DNA from: a virus
Virus record (IMG/VR): IMGVR_UViG_3300042731_002549
Span: 1 to 23,165 of that record
Reading direction: 5' to 3' (one strand)
DNA length: 23,165 nucleotides
Of this stretch, positions 14,594 through 21,371 are shown in pieces. The notes under the pieces were generated by a model. That model saw only the letters and a program-made list of their open reading frames with translations, did not search any database and had not been told where the DNA came from. Position numbers and translations under genes: made by a program. How positions within the stretch are numbered: the first letter of the stretch is position 1; each line of letters starts with the position of its first letter.

Positions 14594-15202
14594 TTGACTT
14601 CGTGTGCTCCTGTAGTGTGCGGCGAACTCCGTTATAAAAGAAACGCAGCTCGCGCGTCGTAAGTGTCCGCACGTCCGGCAATGCCTGATAACTTTGCGAT
14701 ACTTGCAAAACCATCTCGGGGTAGACGTTGGCGCGGACGTGCGCCTTGTGCCAGTAGTCTACACCAAGCCGGACCAGCGGGGTACTTACGACCCCATAAA
14801 AAGGGTGGCCACTGCCTGCGCGAACTTAAAGTCCGGCCCCGACATGCTGCCGAACAGTTTCACATTCTTTTTGGTAATCGATGCCATAAAAGCAAAAAGC
14901 TTTCGGACGGTCTCTTTGTCTTTGTACGCGTCCATCGCCATATAATCCACGCCTTTCGGTACGTGAAAGGTTACGTCGGCGCAATCACCGATGGCGGTTT
15001 TTAGTTGGTAGTTCAAGCTTCCGTCATCGCCCACGTTAGCGCGGCCCGCTTCTATGGCGGAAACGACGCGGCCCGATAACTTCTCGAAGTCGACACGGCT
15101 GTCCTCGTCCATTTTTGACAGGTCCGTCTCGATGTCCCACGCTTCTGCGAAAGCTTCGAATTCTGATAACGCCACCTCTCGGGCGACTGCCTGTTTTGTC
15201 AT
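14586..15202 (-). CDS. Tail assembly chaperone, -1 frameshifted long form (gpGT-like, 205 aa)
   Basis: The short chaperone is read to codon 135 (TTT at 14800-14798). A one-base backward slip then gives an uninterrupted 70-residue extension starting YGVVSTPLVRLGVDYWHK, including the segments YPEMVLQVSQSYQALPD and RELRFFYNGVRRTLQEH, and ending at TAG 14588-14586 inside the tape measure start. The extension has no plausible start of its own near its 5' end and otherwise leaves a 192-bp gap. The last -1 frame stop upstream lies near 14825, so the slip must occur within the last dozen codons of the short form, which include the run of five Ts. Conserved frameshifting in chaperone genes just before the tape measure is well established for tailed phages. 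Not tested experimentally here. Confidence 0.85.
14786..15202 (-). CDS. Tail assembly chaperone, short form (gpG-like, Mu gp41 position, 138 aa)
   Basis: A soluble acidic protein lying between tail tube and tape measure, where tail assembly chaperones sit. It starts MTKQAVAREVALSEFEAF; the ATG at 15202 follows AAAGGTGAG, while a longer in-frame start at 15256 reads through the intergenic stem-loop and is rejected. The body includes FEKLSGRVVSAIEAGR and YMAMDAYKDKETVRKLFAFM. Chaperones of this class coat the tape measure while the tube polymerises and are absent from mature virions. The C-terminus (KFAQAVATLFMGS) covers the slippery run that makes the long form. Confidence 0.88.
   Translation of the reverse strand: MTKQAVAREVALSEFEAFAEAWDIETDLSKMDEDSRVDFEKLSGRVVSAIEAGRANVGDDGSLNYQLKTAIGDCADVTFHVPKGVDYMAMDAYKDKETVRKLFAFMASITKKNVKLFGSMSGPDFKFAQAVATLFMGS
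14798..14802 (-). other. Putative -1 ribosomal frameshift site in the chaperone gene
   Basis: The zero-frame codons are ACC CTT TTT ATG GGG TCG TAA. The run of five Ts allows the tRNA on TTT (14800-14798) to re-pair on TTT after a one-base slip, with ATG in the A site. This is not a textbook X XXY YYZ heptamer, because CTT would re-pair poorly on CCT, so single-tRNA slippage is the simplest reading. A second possibility four codons before the stop is slippage on G GGG. Confidence 0.7.
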
Positions 15203-15223
15203 GTTGCTCACCTTTTGAATGGG

Positions 15224-15276
15224 TCGACGCGCCCCGCTGGGGGCGGGCATGGGCAAGGCGAGTAGCCGCGCGTCGA
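15224..15276 (-). promoter_or_regulatory. Large intergenic stem-loop between tail tube and chaperone genes
   Basis: A perfect 9-bp inverted repeat (TCGACGCGC at 15224-15232 and GCGCGTCGA at 15268-15276) brackets a second, inner hairpin (GCCCC at 15231-15235 with GGGGC at 15240-15244). It fills most of the only sizeable gap (92 bp) in the tail operon and lies just before the chaperone ribosome binding site. There is no T-run on the - strand after it, so it is probably not an intrinsic terminator. It may set mRNA stability or the ratio of the abundant tube to the less needed chaperone. Confidence 0.5.
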
Positions 15277-15294
15277 TAGTGCCTTTTTAGTTCG

Positions 15295-15678
15295 TTACTG
15301 CTTGCGCAGTTTACCCGGCCCCATGACGTTGACGGACGCCGTCGCGTTGGCGCTGCTGTACTGCGTCTCGCCGGTCAACTGGCCCGTGCCGCCGTACACT
15401 GCGGCGCTCGCGTAGGTGATCACGACGGGGAAATAATCGCCGCGATCTTGCAAGTCCTGCAGGTACTCGTGGTCGCCTCGGTCGTCGTCGACTACCAGGG
15501 TTAGACCGTCGAGCTGTAGGGGTACTCGGGTTTTAATTAATCGCGCGGTGCCGTCGCCGTTGGACTGCACCTCGTTCTCGAAGCCGCCCAGCTTGCGGTT
15601 GACTTCTGCGTCCTGCGCGACGGCGAACTCTCGACCGTCTAGCGCAATGCTTTCTATTGGACCACCGACTGCTGCCAT
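15295..15678 (-). CDS. Tail tube protein (Mu gpM-like)
   Basis: A 127-residue protein directly after the sheath gene, with GGPIESIALDGREFAVAQDA, RKLGGFENEVQSNGDGTARL and LQDLQDRGDYFPVVIT, matching the Mu-type tail tube family. The tube polymerises inside the sheath and conducts DNA. ATG at 15678 with AGGAG nine bases upstream. The length is as expected for the family. A 92-bp spacer with a stem-loop follows, in contrast to the overlapping junctions elsewhere in the operon, consistent with a need for high expression. Confidence 0.93.
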   Translation of the reverse strand: MAAVGGPIESIALDGREFAVAQDAEVNRKLGGFENEVQSNGDGTARLIKTRVPLQLDGLTLVVDDDRGDHEYLQDLQDRGDYFPVVITYASAAVYGGTGQLTGETQYSSANATASVNVMGPGKLRKQ

Positions 15679-15694
15679 GTTGATCGCTCCTATT

Positions 15695-17191
15695 TTACGC
15701 CACTATTGCGGCTTGTCCGAAAAAGAAACCGAAGTTTAAGTCGGTGCTGATAATGTTCGCATTACCCGAAAGCTTAAACGTCGCAGCGATGTCTAACCGC
15801 TTCGGGTTGCTCTCGTTAATGTTGGCGCGCGTGTTGTCCTTCGCGAAGTCTGCGTCGGAGATGATCGCGTTCAGCGCCAGCGAGTCCCAAAGCGCGCCGA
15901 GCGCACCGGTCGCCATTTTTGGCTTTTTGGCCGTGGCGTTGACAGTGGGCTGGTCGTCAGGAATCAACGGCGCACCGTCCCACGCGGCCGTGTTGAATAT
16001 CAGGTCGACGTTAAAAATTATGTTTTGCAATTTGACGATGTCGTTCACGTAGCGATACGCCGGAAGCGGGTCGCCTGCAGGGTGGTAAAACGTCACAGTG
16101 TCGGCAAGGTTCACCACGTTGTCCACGACGTCGACGGTCGAGCTGCCTGCTTTAACGGCTTGGTCTCGCTGCGGGTATGTCCACTGCTGCGCGTCGGTGC
16201 CTGGCGTGATACCTGTCAAGCGCTGGCGGGCGTAATCTTGCGGCGCGTTGTTGTTCGCTATTGGCGCGATGCGTGCGACGGCGCGAGCGGCTACCACAAA
16301 CGGTAGATTCGCCGAGCCGGGTGCGACTAGCTGCGAGTTGGTGCGGTCTGTTGCACGCGCGTCAGTGACGGCCGTCGCGGTCGTGACGTCCGCCTCGGTG
16401 TTGCCCACGAAAGCGACCATCGGTTTGCGTGTCAACGCGCCCCACCGGCCTTCGCCGAACGCCGCGAACTTGTCAAGCGTGGCGGTGTCGGTGCTCTCCA
16501 TAGCGTTAATGAATAACGTCTCCCATACGTTGCCGACTTGGTCGAGCGCGTCTTGCACGTCGGGGTTTGTGGCACCGCCGGTTGGCTGCGTGATGGCGTA
16601 CGTGACACCCTTGTCGGTTGCGCCTACCACCTCGACGGTGATCGCGTTACCGCTTTCGCCACCCCACTTCGCGTCGATGGCGACGTCGGTGGTGTTGTCT
16701 GTTGCTACGACTGGCAGCTCTAGTGTGCTGTTAATCGCTGCGGTAATCGCTGCGGTGATGTCTGCCACGGCTGCGCCCGCTTCAACGGTAAACGCCGCCG
16801 ACGGGATACCATTCACGACGATGTTGTAATTTGACAGCTCGGCAGTCGTCACGCTCGGAGTTATGTCGCCCGAAGCGGTAATCGCTGCGCCGTCGTCCTC
16901 GAGAGGGTACACGGTCACGGGTACGGAGCCGACGCCGTCGCCGTTTATAGGCAGCAACTCGCGGGCGATTAAATGGATCGGGGAGCCGAAGCCGTACAGG
17001 CTGGCAGCTTCGCCCGCGCTGGTTACGCGTCGCTTTGTCGTGTCGTACGTTGCGGCGCTCGCGCCTTGTGCTACGACTGCGATGCGTTGTGGGAGCGCAA
17101 CCGCACCCCCTGCACGCAGGTCTACAAATTCGGTTTTAATGCCGAGCACGCGCGCAACGGCGGAGAGATCGACTGCGGTACTTGTTGCCAT
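15695..17191 (-). CDS. Contractile tail sheath protein (Mu gpL-like)
   Basis: A 498-residue sheath protein, full length for the Mu-type family. Diagnostic segments are the N-terminal VARVLGIKTEFVDLRAGGAV, RRVTSAGEAASLYGFGSP, and the C-terminal part with LWDSLALNAIISDADFAKDN and SNPKRLDIAATFKLSGNA, the conserved core that makes intersubunit contacts. Its presence defines the phage as a myovirus. ATG at 17191 follows GGAGG by seven bases. The middle region (residues ~110-240) is Ala/Thr/Val-rich and probably forms the exposed outer domains. Confidence 0.95.
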   Translation of the reverse strand: MATSTAVDLSAVARVLGIKTEFVDLRAGGAVALPQRIAVVAQGASAATYDTTKRRVTSAGEAASLYGFGSPIHLIARELLPINGDGVGSVPVTVYPLEDDGAAITASGDITPSVTTAELSNYNIVVNGIPSAAFTVEAGAAVADITAAITAAINSTLELPVVATDNTTDVAIDAKWGGESGNAITVEVVGATDKGVTYAITQPTGGATNPDVQDALDQVGNVWETLFINAMESTDTATLDKFAAFGEGRWGALTRKPMVAFVGNTEADVTTATAVTDARATDRTNSQLVAPGSANLPFVVAARAVARIAPIANNNAPQDYARQRLTGITPGTDAQQWTYPQRDQAVKAGSSTVDVVDNVVNLADTVTFYHPAGDPLPAYRYVNDIVKLQNIIFNVDLIFNTAAWDGAPLIPDDQPTVNATAKKPKMATGALGALWDSLALNAIISDADFAKDNTRANINESNPKRLDIAATFKLSGNANIISTDLNFGFFFGQAAIVA

Positions 17192-17207
17192 GGTGTGGCC
17201 TCCGGTT

Positions 17208-17882
17208 CTAGGTTGTAAAATCGTAGTCGGTCTCGATCACGATCTCGTTATCGTCCGCCCTTTTTAGGCGCGCTGAAATTAGGTCAAGCACTTCCGGCGC
17301 GTATTGAGGACTATATTCGTTGAATTGAACATTAAAAGCAATACGTGCCCCTGCGACGTGCGCGGTGTTCTCGGCGTCCTGTTGGGGTTGGAAATATGTG
17401 ATCGACTCGATCCAACGGGAGCCGACGAGCCCTTTCTGCTCGAGGTAGGTGTATTTGTAGCTCATTAAAATGTTACGCACTAGCTTGATGGCGCGCTTTA
17501 CCGCTTGCGCCGCCTGCGCGTCACCTACTAGCTGACCCCCCGCCGGGTTGTCGGAGCTGACGCCGTACCCGTACAGGTCGATGTTGTACGTAGTCGACGA
17601 CCACTGCCTGCCGGTCGGGTCGCTTTTGTTTGCGACGTAATCTGTCGAGTCGAACCATACATTGACCACCGGTGTCTCGGTGTCGACATCGGGCGGGAAC
17701 ATTTCCCAGCGGTTCGACCTATCCTGGTAGACACGCAAGTCCCACAGCGTGGGGTCTGGCTTGCCGGTGGACGCAGCGAGTGCGGCCTGCGCGGCCGCCT
17801 CGGTTTTAATAATCGCGGCGATCTCGTCGGCGATCAGTTCGAAATTGTCTTGCTTGTCTATTAGCTCGAGAGGTTGGCTCAT
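17208..17882 (-). CDS. Tail terminator / completion protein
   Basis: A 224-residue protein between the neck protein and the sheath, where tail terminators lie. It begins MSQPLELIDKQDNFELIADE, continues with a helical region and a beta-rich core (NRWEMFPPDVDTETPVVNVW, SSTTYNIDLYGYGVSSDNP). The ATG at 17882 overlaps the previous stop as ATGA with GAGGA upstream; an in-frame ATG at 17906 is inside the upstream gene and rejected. By position it would cap the tube and sheath and join tail to head. The family match is by context and style, not by a diagnostic motif. Confidence 0.75.
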   Translation of the reverse strand: MSQPLELIDKQDNFELIADEIAAIIKTEAAAQAALAASTGKPDPTLWDLRVYQDRSNRWEMFPPDVDTETPVVNVWFDSTDYVANKSDPTGRQWSSTTYNIDLYGYGVSSDNPAGGQLVGDAQAAQAVKRAIKLVRNILMSYKYTYLEQKGLVGSRWIESITYFQPQQDAENTAHVAGARIAFNVQFNEYSPQYAPEVLDLISARLKRADDNEIVIETDYDFTT

Positions 17883-18265
17883 TGTCGATAGTCCTCGAGC
17901 ATGCAAACAATCAGGCCGAGCGCCCGGTCAGGGTCGGCACTGCGCACTTTAAACGTCCACGGCTGCCCGTTTATGTCGTCGAATTGGATGATCCACGGTT
18001 TCGACGTGCGTTCTGTTACGTTGCGCGGTAAAGATGAAAAGCCCGCAGCTGTGAGCGCCGCGAGCCTTATGGATACTGACGCAGACCGCCCGCTGACGAG
18101 CTGTCCTGTGTCGGGGTCGATGACTTGCGCGATGTCGTTCGAGAAACCTTTCAGCGGCTTAGACACCCCGGCGGGGTCCGTGACCGTTATCGGCCACCCG
18201 AAGCCCGTCTCGGTGTTCTCGAGTATGAGACCGAGGTCTCGTTCTGCTAGGTCGCGCAAGCCCAT
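17879..18265 (-). CDS. Head-tail connector / neck protein (FII-like position)
   Basis: A 128-residue protein starting MGLRDLAERDLGLILENTET and including GFSNDIAQVIDPDTGQLVSG, SVSIRLAALTAAGFSS and WTFKVRSADPDRALGLI. I recall closely similar small proteins at this place in other myovirus head-tail clusters, annotated as head-tail joining or hypothetical. A beta-rich neck component that docks on the portal or adaptor ring fits size and position. The start follows the FI-like stop by four bases with AAAGG upstream, and the stop overlaps the tail terminator start. Confidence 0.75.
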   Translation of the reverse strand: MGLRDLAERDLGLILENTETGFGWPITVTDPAGVSKPLKGFSNDIAQVIDPDTGQLVSGRSASVSIRLAALTAAGFSSLPRNVTERTSKPWIIQFDDINGQPWTFKVRSADPDRALGLIVCMLEDYRQ

Positions 18266-18269
18266 CGGT

Positions 18270-18605
18270 TTAACCTTTGTTTTCGATGATGTGGCCGGAC
18301 TTCACAAAGCTTTTTATTGCCTCGTCTCCGCCTGCCAACATGTCGGCGGTCACTTCGTCGGCGGTGTCGCCTGACAAAATACCTTTCTTGCTTGTTATCG
18401 CCTTGCCTGGCGCGACAGTGTACTCCGCGGCGGCTGGCTCTGCTGGCGCTGGCTCTGCTGGCGCTGGCTCTGCTGGCGCTGGCTCTGCTGGCTCTGTGCG
18501 CAGCTCTTTAAGCTTTTCAGTCATTTGCGCGTTACTCATTCCCGAGACGTCGGTCTCTGGCGACACTGCGGCAATGGCTTCGATCAATTCTTTATTACTT
18601 GGCAT
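18270..18605 (-). CDS. FI-like protein with Ala-Glu-Pro repeat linker (111 aa)
   Basis: A 111-residue three-part protein. Residues 1-36 (NKELIEAIAAVSPETDVSGM) look like a small helix-extended-helix (HeH/SAP-like) module. Residues 37-60 are a tandem repeat of AEPAP. Residues 61-111 (APGKAITSKKGILSGDTADE ... FVKSGHIIENKG) resemble a short beta motif seen in other phage head proteins. It sits directly after the major capsid gene, where lambda has gpFI, which helps terminase find proheads; that role is inference from position. ATG follows AGGTGAG. The repeat is encoded by near-identical 15-bp units, so length may vary between relatives. Confidence 0.75.
   Translation of the reverse strand: MPSNKELIEAIAAVSPETDVSGMSNAQMTEKLKELRTEPAEPAPAEPAPAEPAPAEPAAAEYTVAPGKAITSKKGILSGDTADEVTADMLAGGDEAIKSFVKSGHIIENKG
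18436..18495. repeat. 15-bp tandem repeat encoding AEPAP
   Basis: Three identical 15-bp units GGCTCTGCTGGCGCT at 18436-18450, 18451-18465 and 18466-18480 are followed by a fourth unit (18481-18495) with changes at its end. Read on the - strand they give Ala-Glu-Pro-Ala-Pro in series within the FI-like protein. The near identity at DNA level suggests recent slippage expansion. Confidence 0.95.
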
Positions 18606-18619
18606 ATTCTCACCTGTTC

Positions 18620-18654
18620 AAAAATGGGAAAGGCGGCCCGCCGTGGCGAGCCGC
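18620..18654 (-). terminator. Hairpin after the major capsid gene (possible leaky terminator or mRNA stabiliser)
   Basis: A 9-bp stem (18633-18641 with 18646-18654, one G-T wobble) with a 4-base loop starts six bases after the capsid stop. On the - strand it is followed by CTTTCCCATTTTT, an imperfect T-run; on the + strand it is followed by TTTTCT. Placement just after the most highly expressed gene suits partial termination or 3'-end protection of capsid mRNA. Confidence 0.45.
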
Positions 18655-18659
18655 TTTTC

Positions 18660-19754
18660 TTATAGCTGGGTGTCAGCGCAGCCGAACGTGTCAATCGCGA
18701 CCGGGATCATTAGTGGGCGTGAGCCCACACCGGCGTAGATCGTCTCGTTGTCTGCACTCAGCCACGCGTTAGTCGACAAGTCCATGCCCTGCGAGCGGCC
18801 ACTCATACGCGACGGCAACTCTGGCAGGATGCGCTGGCCGATGCCTAGCAACGCGCCAATGTTAGGGATCGCACCGAACGAAGCGTCGAGGCGACCATTT
18901 GCCGCTTGTACGATAAACTTGCCGCTGTCCATAAACTGCGTCGAGTTCCCTGTCTGCGGGTCCTTGTAGCGGCCGTCGTACGTCCAAACCTCAAGGGAGT
19001 AATTGCCCACTTCCATGACGCCGTGGTAGATACCACCCTCGCCAAGGTTGCGCATTGCGTTGATCTCGCCAAGGTTCGCGCGACGTGCGTCGAAGCGGTC
19101 AAGGAACCCGTCGGTCTGCAGTAGGTTCTCCCACGCTGCGTCGCCAAAGATGATGCGGTCAGGTTTCATCAGGCCGTCACCTCGAACGACATCGCAAAGC
19201 GACTTGACGTCTCCCAGCTTCCCAGCCAAGGCGGCCGTGGCCCACGAAGTGCCCACCGTCGGGAAATGCGACGCTTTAGGCTTGTAGTCCAGCTCGTAGA
19301 CAGCCGTGCCGCTCGCGTCGGTTAATGTTACCTTGCCGGTCTGCATAACCTGCGAGGCTTGCAGCTCCATAGCGCGGCGGATTTTGCGCTCGGTTTTGCG
19401 CATTACATTAAACACGCGCATGATCAAATTGGCACGGAACGCCGGGTCCTCGAAAGGGTTTTGTCCTGGCATGCGTTTGATCAGGTCGTGAGAATTGACG
19501 ACGACCGCTTCCTTGTGGATTGGCGGCTTGAAACCTTTATTTGTGTAAAGGTCCTCGCTATTCATGCGGTAGCCGGTGCTTAAATCTTGCACCACGATCG
19601 ACACTTCCTCGTCACTGCGTACGATGTCGATCTCTACTTCCTCGGAGTTGTGGAAGTTTTCAGGGCGTGCGCGGAACATGCCTGCGAAAAAGGAGGTCGG
19701 TTCGGCCTCTTGGTAATACGCGCCTATCATGCGCGCCGTGTTCTTGCCTGACAT
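18660..19754 (-). CDS. Major capsid protein (lambda gpE family)
   Basis: A 364-residue protein of the Phage_cap_E family, near the usual ~340-350 residues. Characteristic segments are the N-terminal YYQEAEPTSFFAGMF, then STGYRMNSEDLYTNKGFKPP, AVVVNSHDLIKRMPGQNPFE and MRKTERKIRRAMELQASQVM, and the central FGDAAWENLLQTDGFLDRFD. The fold is expected to be HK97-like. ATG follows AAGGGGA. It is preceded by a decoration protein gene and by the protease/scaffold, the lambda order C-Nu3-D-E. It makes the icosahedral shell. Confidence 0.95.
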   Translation of the reverse strand: MSGKNTARMIGAYYQEAEPTSFFAGMFRARPENFHNSEEVEIDIVRSDEEVSIVVQDLSTGYRMNSEDLYTNKGFKPPIHKEAVVVNSHDLIKRMPGQNPFEDPAFRANLIMRVFNVMRKTERKIRRAMELQASQVMQTGKVTLTDASGTAVYELDYKPKASHFPTVGTSWATAALAGKLGDVKSLCDVVRGDGLMKPDRIIFGDAAWENLLQTDGFLDRFDARRANLGEINAMRNLGEGGIYHGVMEVGNYSLEVWTYDGRYKDPQTGNSTQFMDSGKFIVQAANGRLDASFGAIPNIGALLGIGQRILPELPSRMSGRSQGMDLSTNAWLSADNETIYAGVGSRPLMIPVAIDTFGCADTQL

Positions 19755-19764
19755 GGTCGTCCCC

Positions 19765-20166
19765 TTATTGGTTATCTAGTCCGCCCAACTCGTTAACGTC
19801 AACGGCAACAAGGCCGAAGTCGCGCAACTGGTCAAGCACTGCGGTGTCGACGTTGGAGCCGTCGCCGTCCGCGTTAATAATTAAACGCTCTTTTCGAACG
19901 TCACCCGATACCATCGCGCGCACTGACTCGTCGCCTGCGCCTGCAGCCGTTACGTCGTACGTTAAAACCGCCTTTGGTATGCCGTTTTCGTTGGTGGTGC
20001 CGCCTTTAACGAAGGGGACCAGCTTGCCCGACACGGAATCGCGGGCAAGGATTGTGCCTTCGGCAACAGTGGCCGCGCCTGCGAACGTCAGCAAGTTATC
20101 ACGGAATTGTCCGCCGCCTAGGCCGACGCTGCCCGTGTCTACTTTTTGAATGCGAATATTAGCCAT
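19765..20166 (-). CDS. Head decoration protein (lambda gpD-like)
   Basis: A 133-residue beta-rich protein between scaffold and capsid genes, the position of lambda D. It contains GTILARDSVSGKLVPFVKGG, the segment in which decoration proteins usually read 'GtvLgr...GklvP', and GIPKAVLTYDVTAAGAGDES. Such trimers bind the expanded shell at threefold sites and stabilise it. ATG at 20166 follows GGGGGTG and begins two bases after the protease stop at 20169. Confidence 0.85.
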   Translation of the reverse strand: MANIRIQKVDTGSVGLGGGQFRDNLLTFAGAATVAEGTILARDSVSGKLVPFVKGGTTNENGIPKAVLTYDVTAAGAGDESVRAMVSGDVRKERLIINADGDGSNVDTAVLDQLRDFGLVAVDVNELGGLDNQ

Positions 20167-20168
20167 GA

Positions 20169-20525
20169 CTACGCACCCCCTTGTTCAATGCCGAGGCCCT
20201 GCTCGACAAGTGCTGTCACCGCGTCCGACTCGTCCGCCGTGGCGTCCGTGTTGTCTGCACCGGCTGCGGCTGCCGTAGCGGCTGCCGTGTCGGCTGCGGC
20301 TGCTGCCGTGTCGCGCTTATTCATGCCTGCGGCCATGTAAGTGGCGTTAAGCTTAGCGGTCATTTGCTCGCCGTCGGTGATCGCCTGCGTTGCGGTCGCC
20401 ATGTCTCCCGACATCTCGCCCATGATCAGGTGCGCGCTCACGCGGTCGCGTTCCTGTGTTGTGCCTTCCTGCACAGCCGCCGCATATACGTCGGGGTGCT
20501 GGGCCTTTAGTGTGTTTAGGTCCAT
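20169..20525 (-). CDS. Nested capsid scaffold protein (Nu3-like), in-frame internal start
   Basis: Inside the protease gene an ATG at 20525-20523 has GGAG eight bases upstream and begins MDLNTLKAQHPDVYAAAVQE, the typical start of phage scaffold domains fused to or overlapping prohead proteases. The product would be 118 residues: a helical charged region followed by an Ala-rich tail (AAAAADTAAATAAAAGADN). In lambda the scaffold Nu3 is made from the same kind of internal start within gene C. Separate expression is inferred; it could also be made only as part of the fused protease. Confidence 0.65.
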   Translation of the reverse strand: MDLNTLKAQHPDVYAAAVQEGTTQERDRVSAHLIMGEMSGDMATATQAITDGEQMTAKLNATYMAAGMNKRDTAAAAADTAAATAAAAGADNTDATADESDAVTALVEQGLGIEQGGA

Positions 20526-21350
20526 TTTCCGGTCTCCGGTTTGGTCCCCGCCATGGCTGGCGGTTGCGTTAGACGATCCACTCTCGACGATGCTTAGGGC
20601 TGCGCCCTGTATGCCGTCGATCATGCCTCGCTTTAATGCCTCTCCGGCCAGAACGGTTCCGCCCTGTCCGAATTCGGCGTTTACTGTATCGGCCGAAACG
20701 CCACGCCCTTCGGCGATAGCTTCGACAAAAATCTCGTGCAGCGCGTCCAGTTCCTCGACCACGGCTGCGCGGCCCTCCGGCGTGTTGACGTCGGGGCGCT
20801 TGTTGGGTGCGTTGGTGCTGGTTATATCCACGCGGCTGTCGTCGTTTGACATCGTCACTACGATGCCGACGGACCCGAAGCGGGTCGCGCGGTTGGCTGC
20901 GACAATTTCGTCGGCTTGACTCACAAGCGCGAACGCGGCGGACGCGGCCATGTCTGAGACGACAGCTTTAATCGGTTTCTTTACTGCCTGCATGGCAGCG
21001 ATAGTGTCAAAAAGGCCGTCGATTGTGCCACCGGGGCTGTCGACGGACATCTCGATCCGCTCGATGTTGGGGTCGTTCTCGGCGGCGTGCAGGGCGGCGT
21101 TGATCTCGCTGTACGTGGTGTTGCCCCCGCCGAACAGCATCGCCATAAAACTGGGGGCCTTTGTCATAATCCCCGAGATCGTAATCTCGGCGGTTTTGCC
21201 CGCAACGGTCAGAACGCGGGAGCTGTCGCCCGCCTTGAAGCCGTTGGCCGCTTCGAATTGTGCCTGCTGCTCTGCGGTCACGTTGGCGGCTTGTGAGTAC
21301 GCCGCCTCCATAACGCGTTTTGCTTCTGTCGCGAGTAACCAATGGTACAT
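20169..21350 (-). CDS. S49-family prohead protease with C-terminal scaffold domain (lambda gpC-like)
   Basis: A 393-residue serine peptidase of the SppA/S49 type. Visible motifs are VDSPGGTIDG near residues 103-112, the nucleophile Ser137 in DMAASAAFAL, FGSVGIVV, and the candidate catalytic Lys184 in NKRPDV. The lid segment ALKRGMIDGI follows. From residue 276 a scaffold domain continues in frame and ends in an Ala/Thr/Asp-rich low-complexity tail. It matures the procapsid by cleaving scaffold and perhaps portal. ATG at 21350 follows AGGAGG by seven bases, the strongest ribosome binding site I see in the window. Confidence 0.93.
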   Translation of the reverse strand: MYHWLLATEAKRVMEAAYSQAANVTAEQQAQFEAANGFKAGDSSRVLTVAGKTAEITISGIMTKAPSFMAMLFGGGNTTYSEINAALHAAENDPNIERIEMSVDSPGGTIDGLFDTIAAMQAVKKPIKAVVSDMAASAAFALVSQADEIVAANRATRFGSVGIVVTMSNDDSRVDITSTNAPNKRPDVNTPEGRAAVVEELDALHEIFVEAIAEGRGVSADTVNAEFGQGGTVLAGEALKRGMIDGIQGAALSIVESGSSNATASHGGDQTGDRKMDLNTLKAQHPDVYAAAVQEGTTQERDRVSAHLIMGEMSGDMATATQAITDGEQMTAKLNATYMAAGMNKRDTAAAAADTAAATAAAAGADNTDATADESDAVTALVEQGLGIEQGGA

Positions 21351-21371
21351 GCGCGCGCCTCCTATATTTTG

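Noticed and set aside
13083-14597. A 504-codon open frame on the + strand opposite the tape measure gene
   Set aside because: It mirrors the tape measure almost exactly, has a Ser/Ala/Arg-rich composition without domain-like pattern, and arises from the strong codon bias of the true gene on the other strand.
15224-15276. Intrinsic terminator after the tail tube gene
   Set aside because: The stem-loop lacks a T-run on the transcribed strand and the downstream tail genes must be transcribed.
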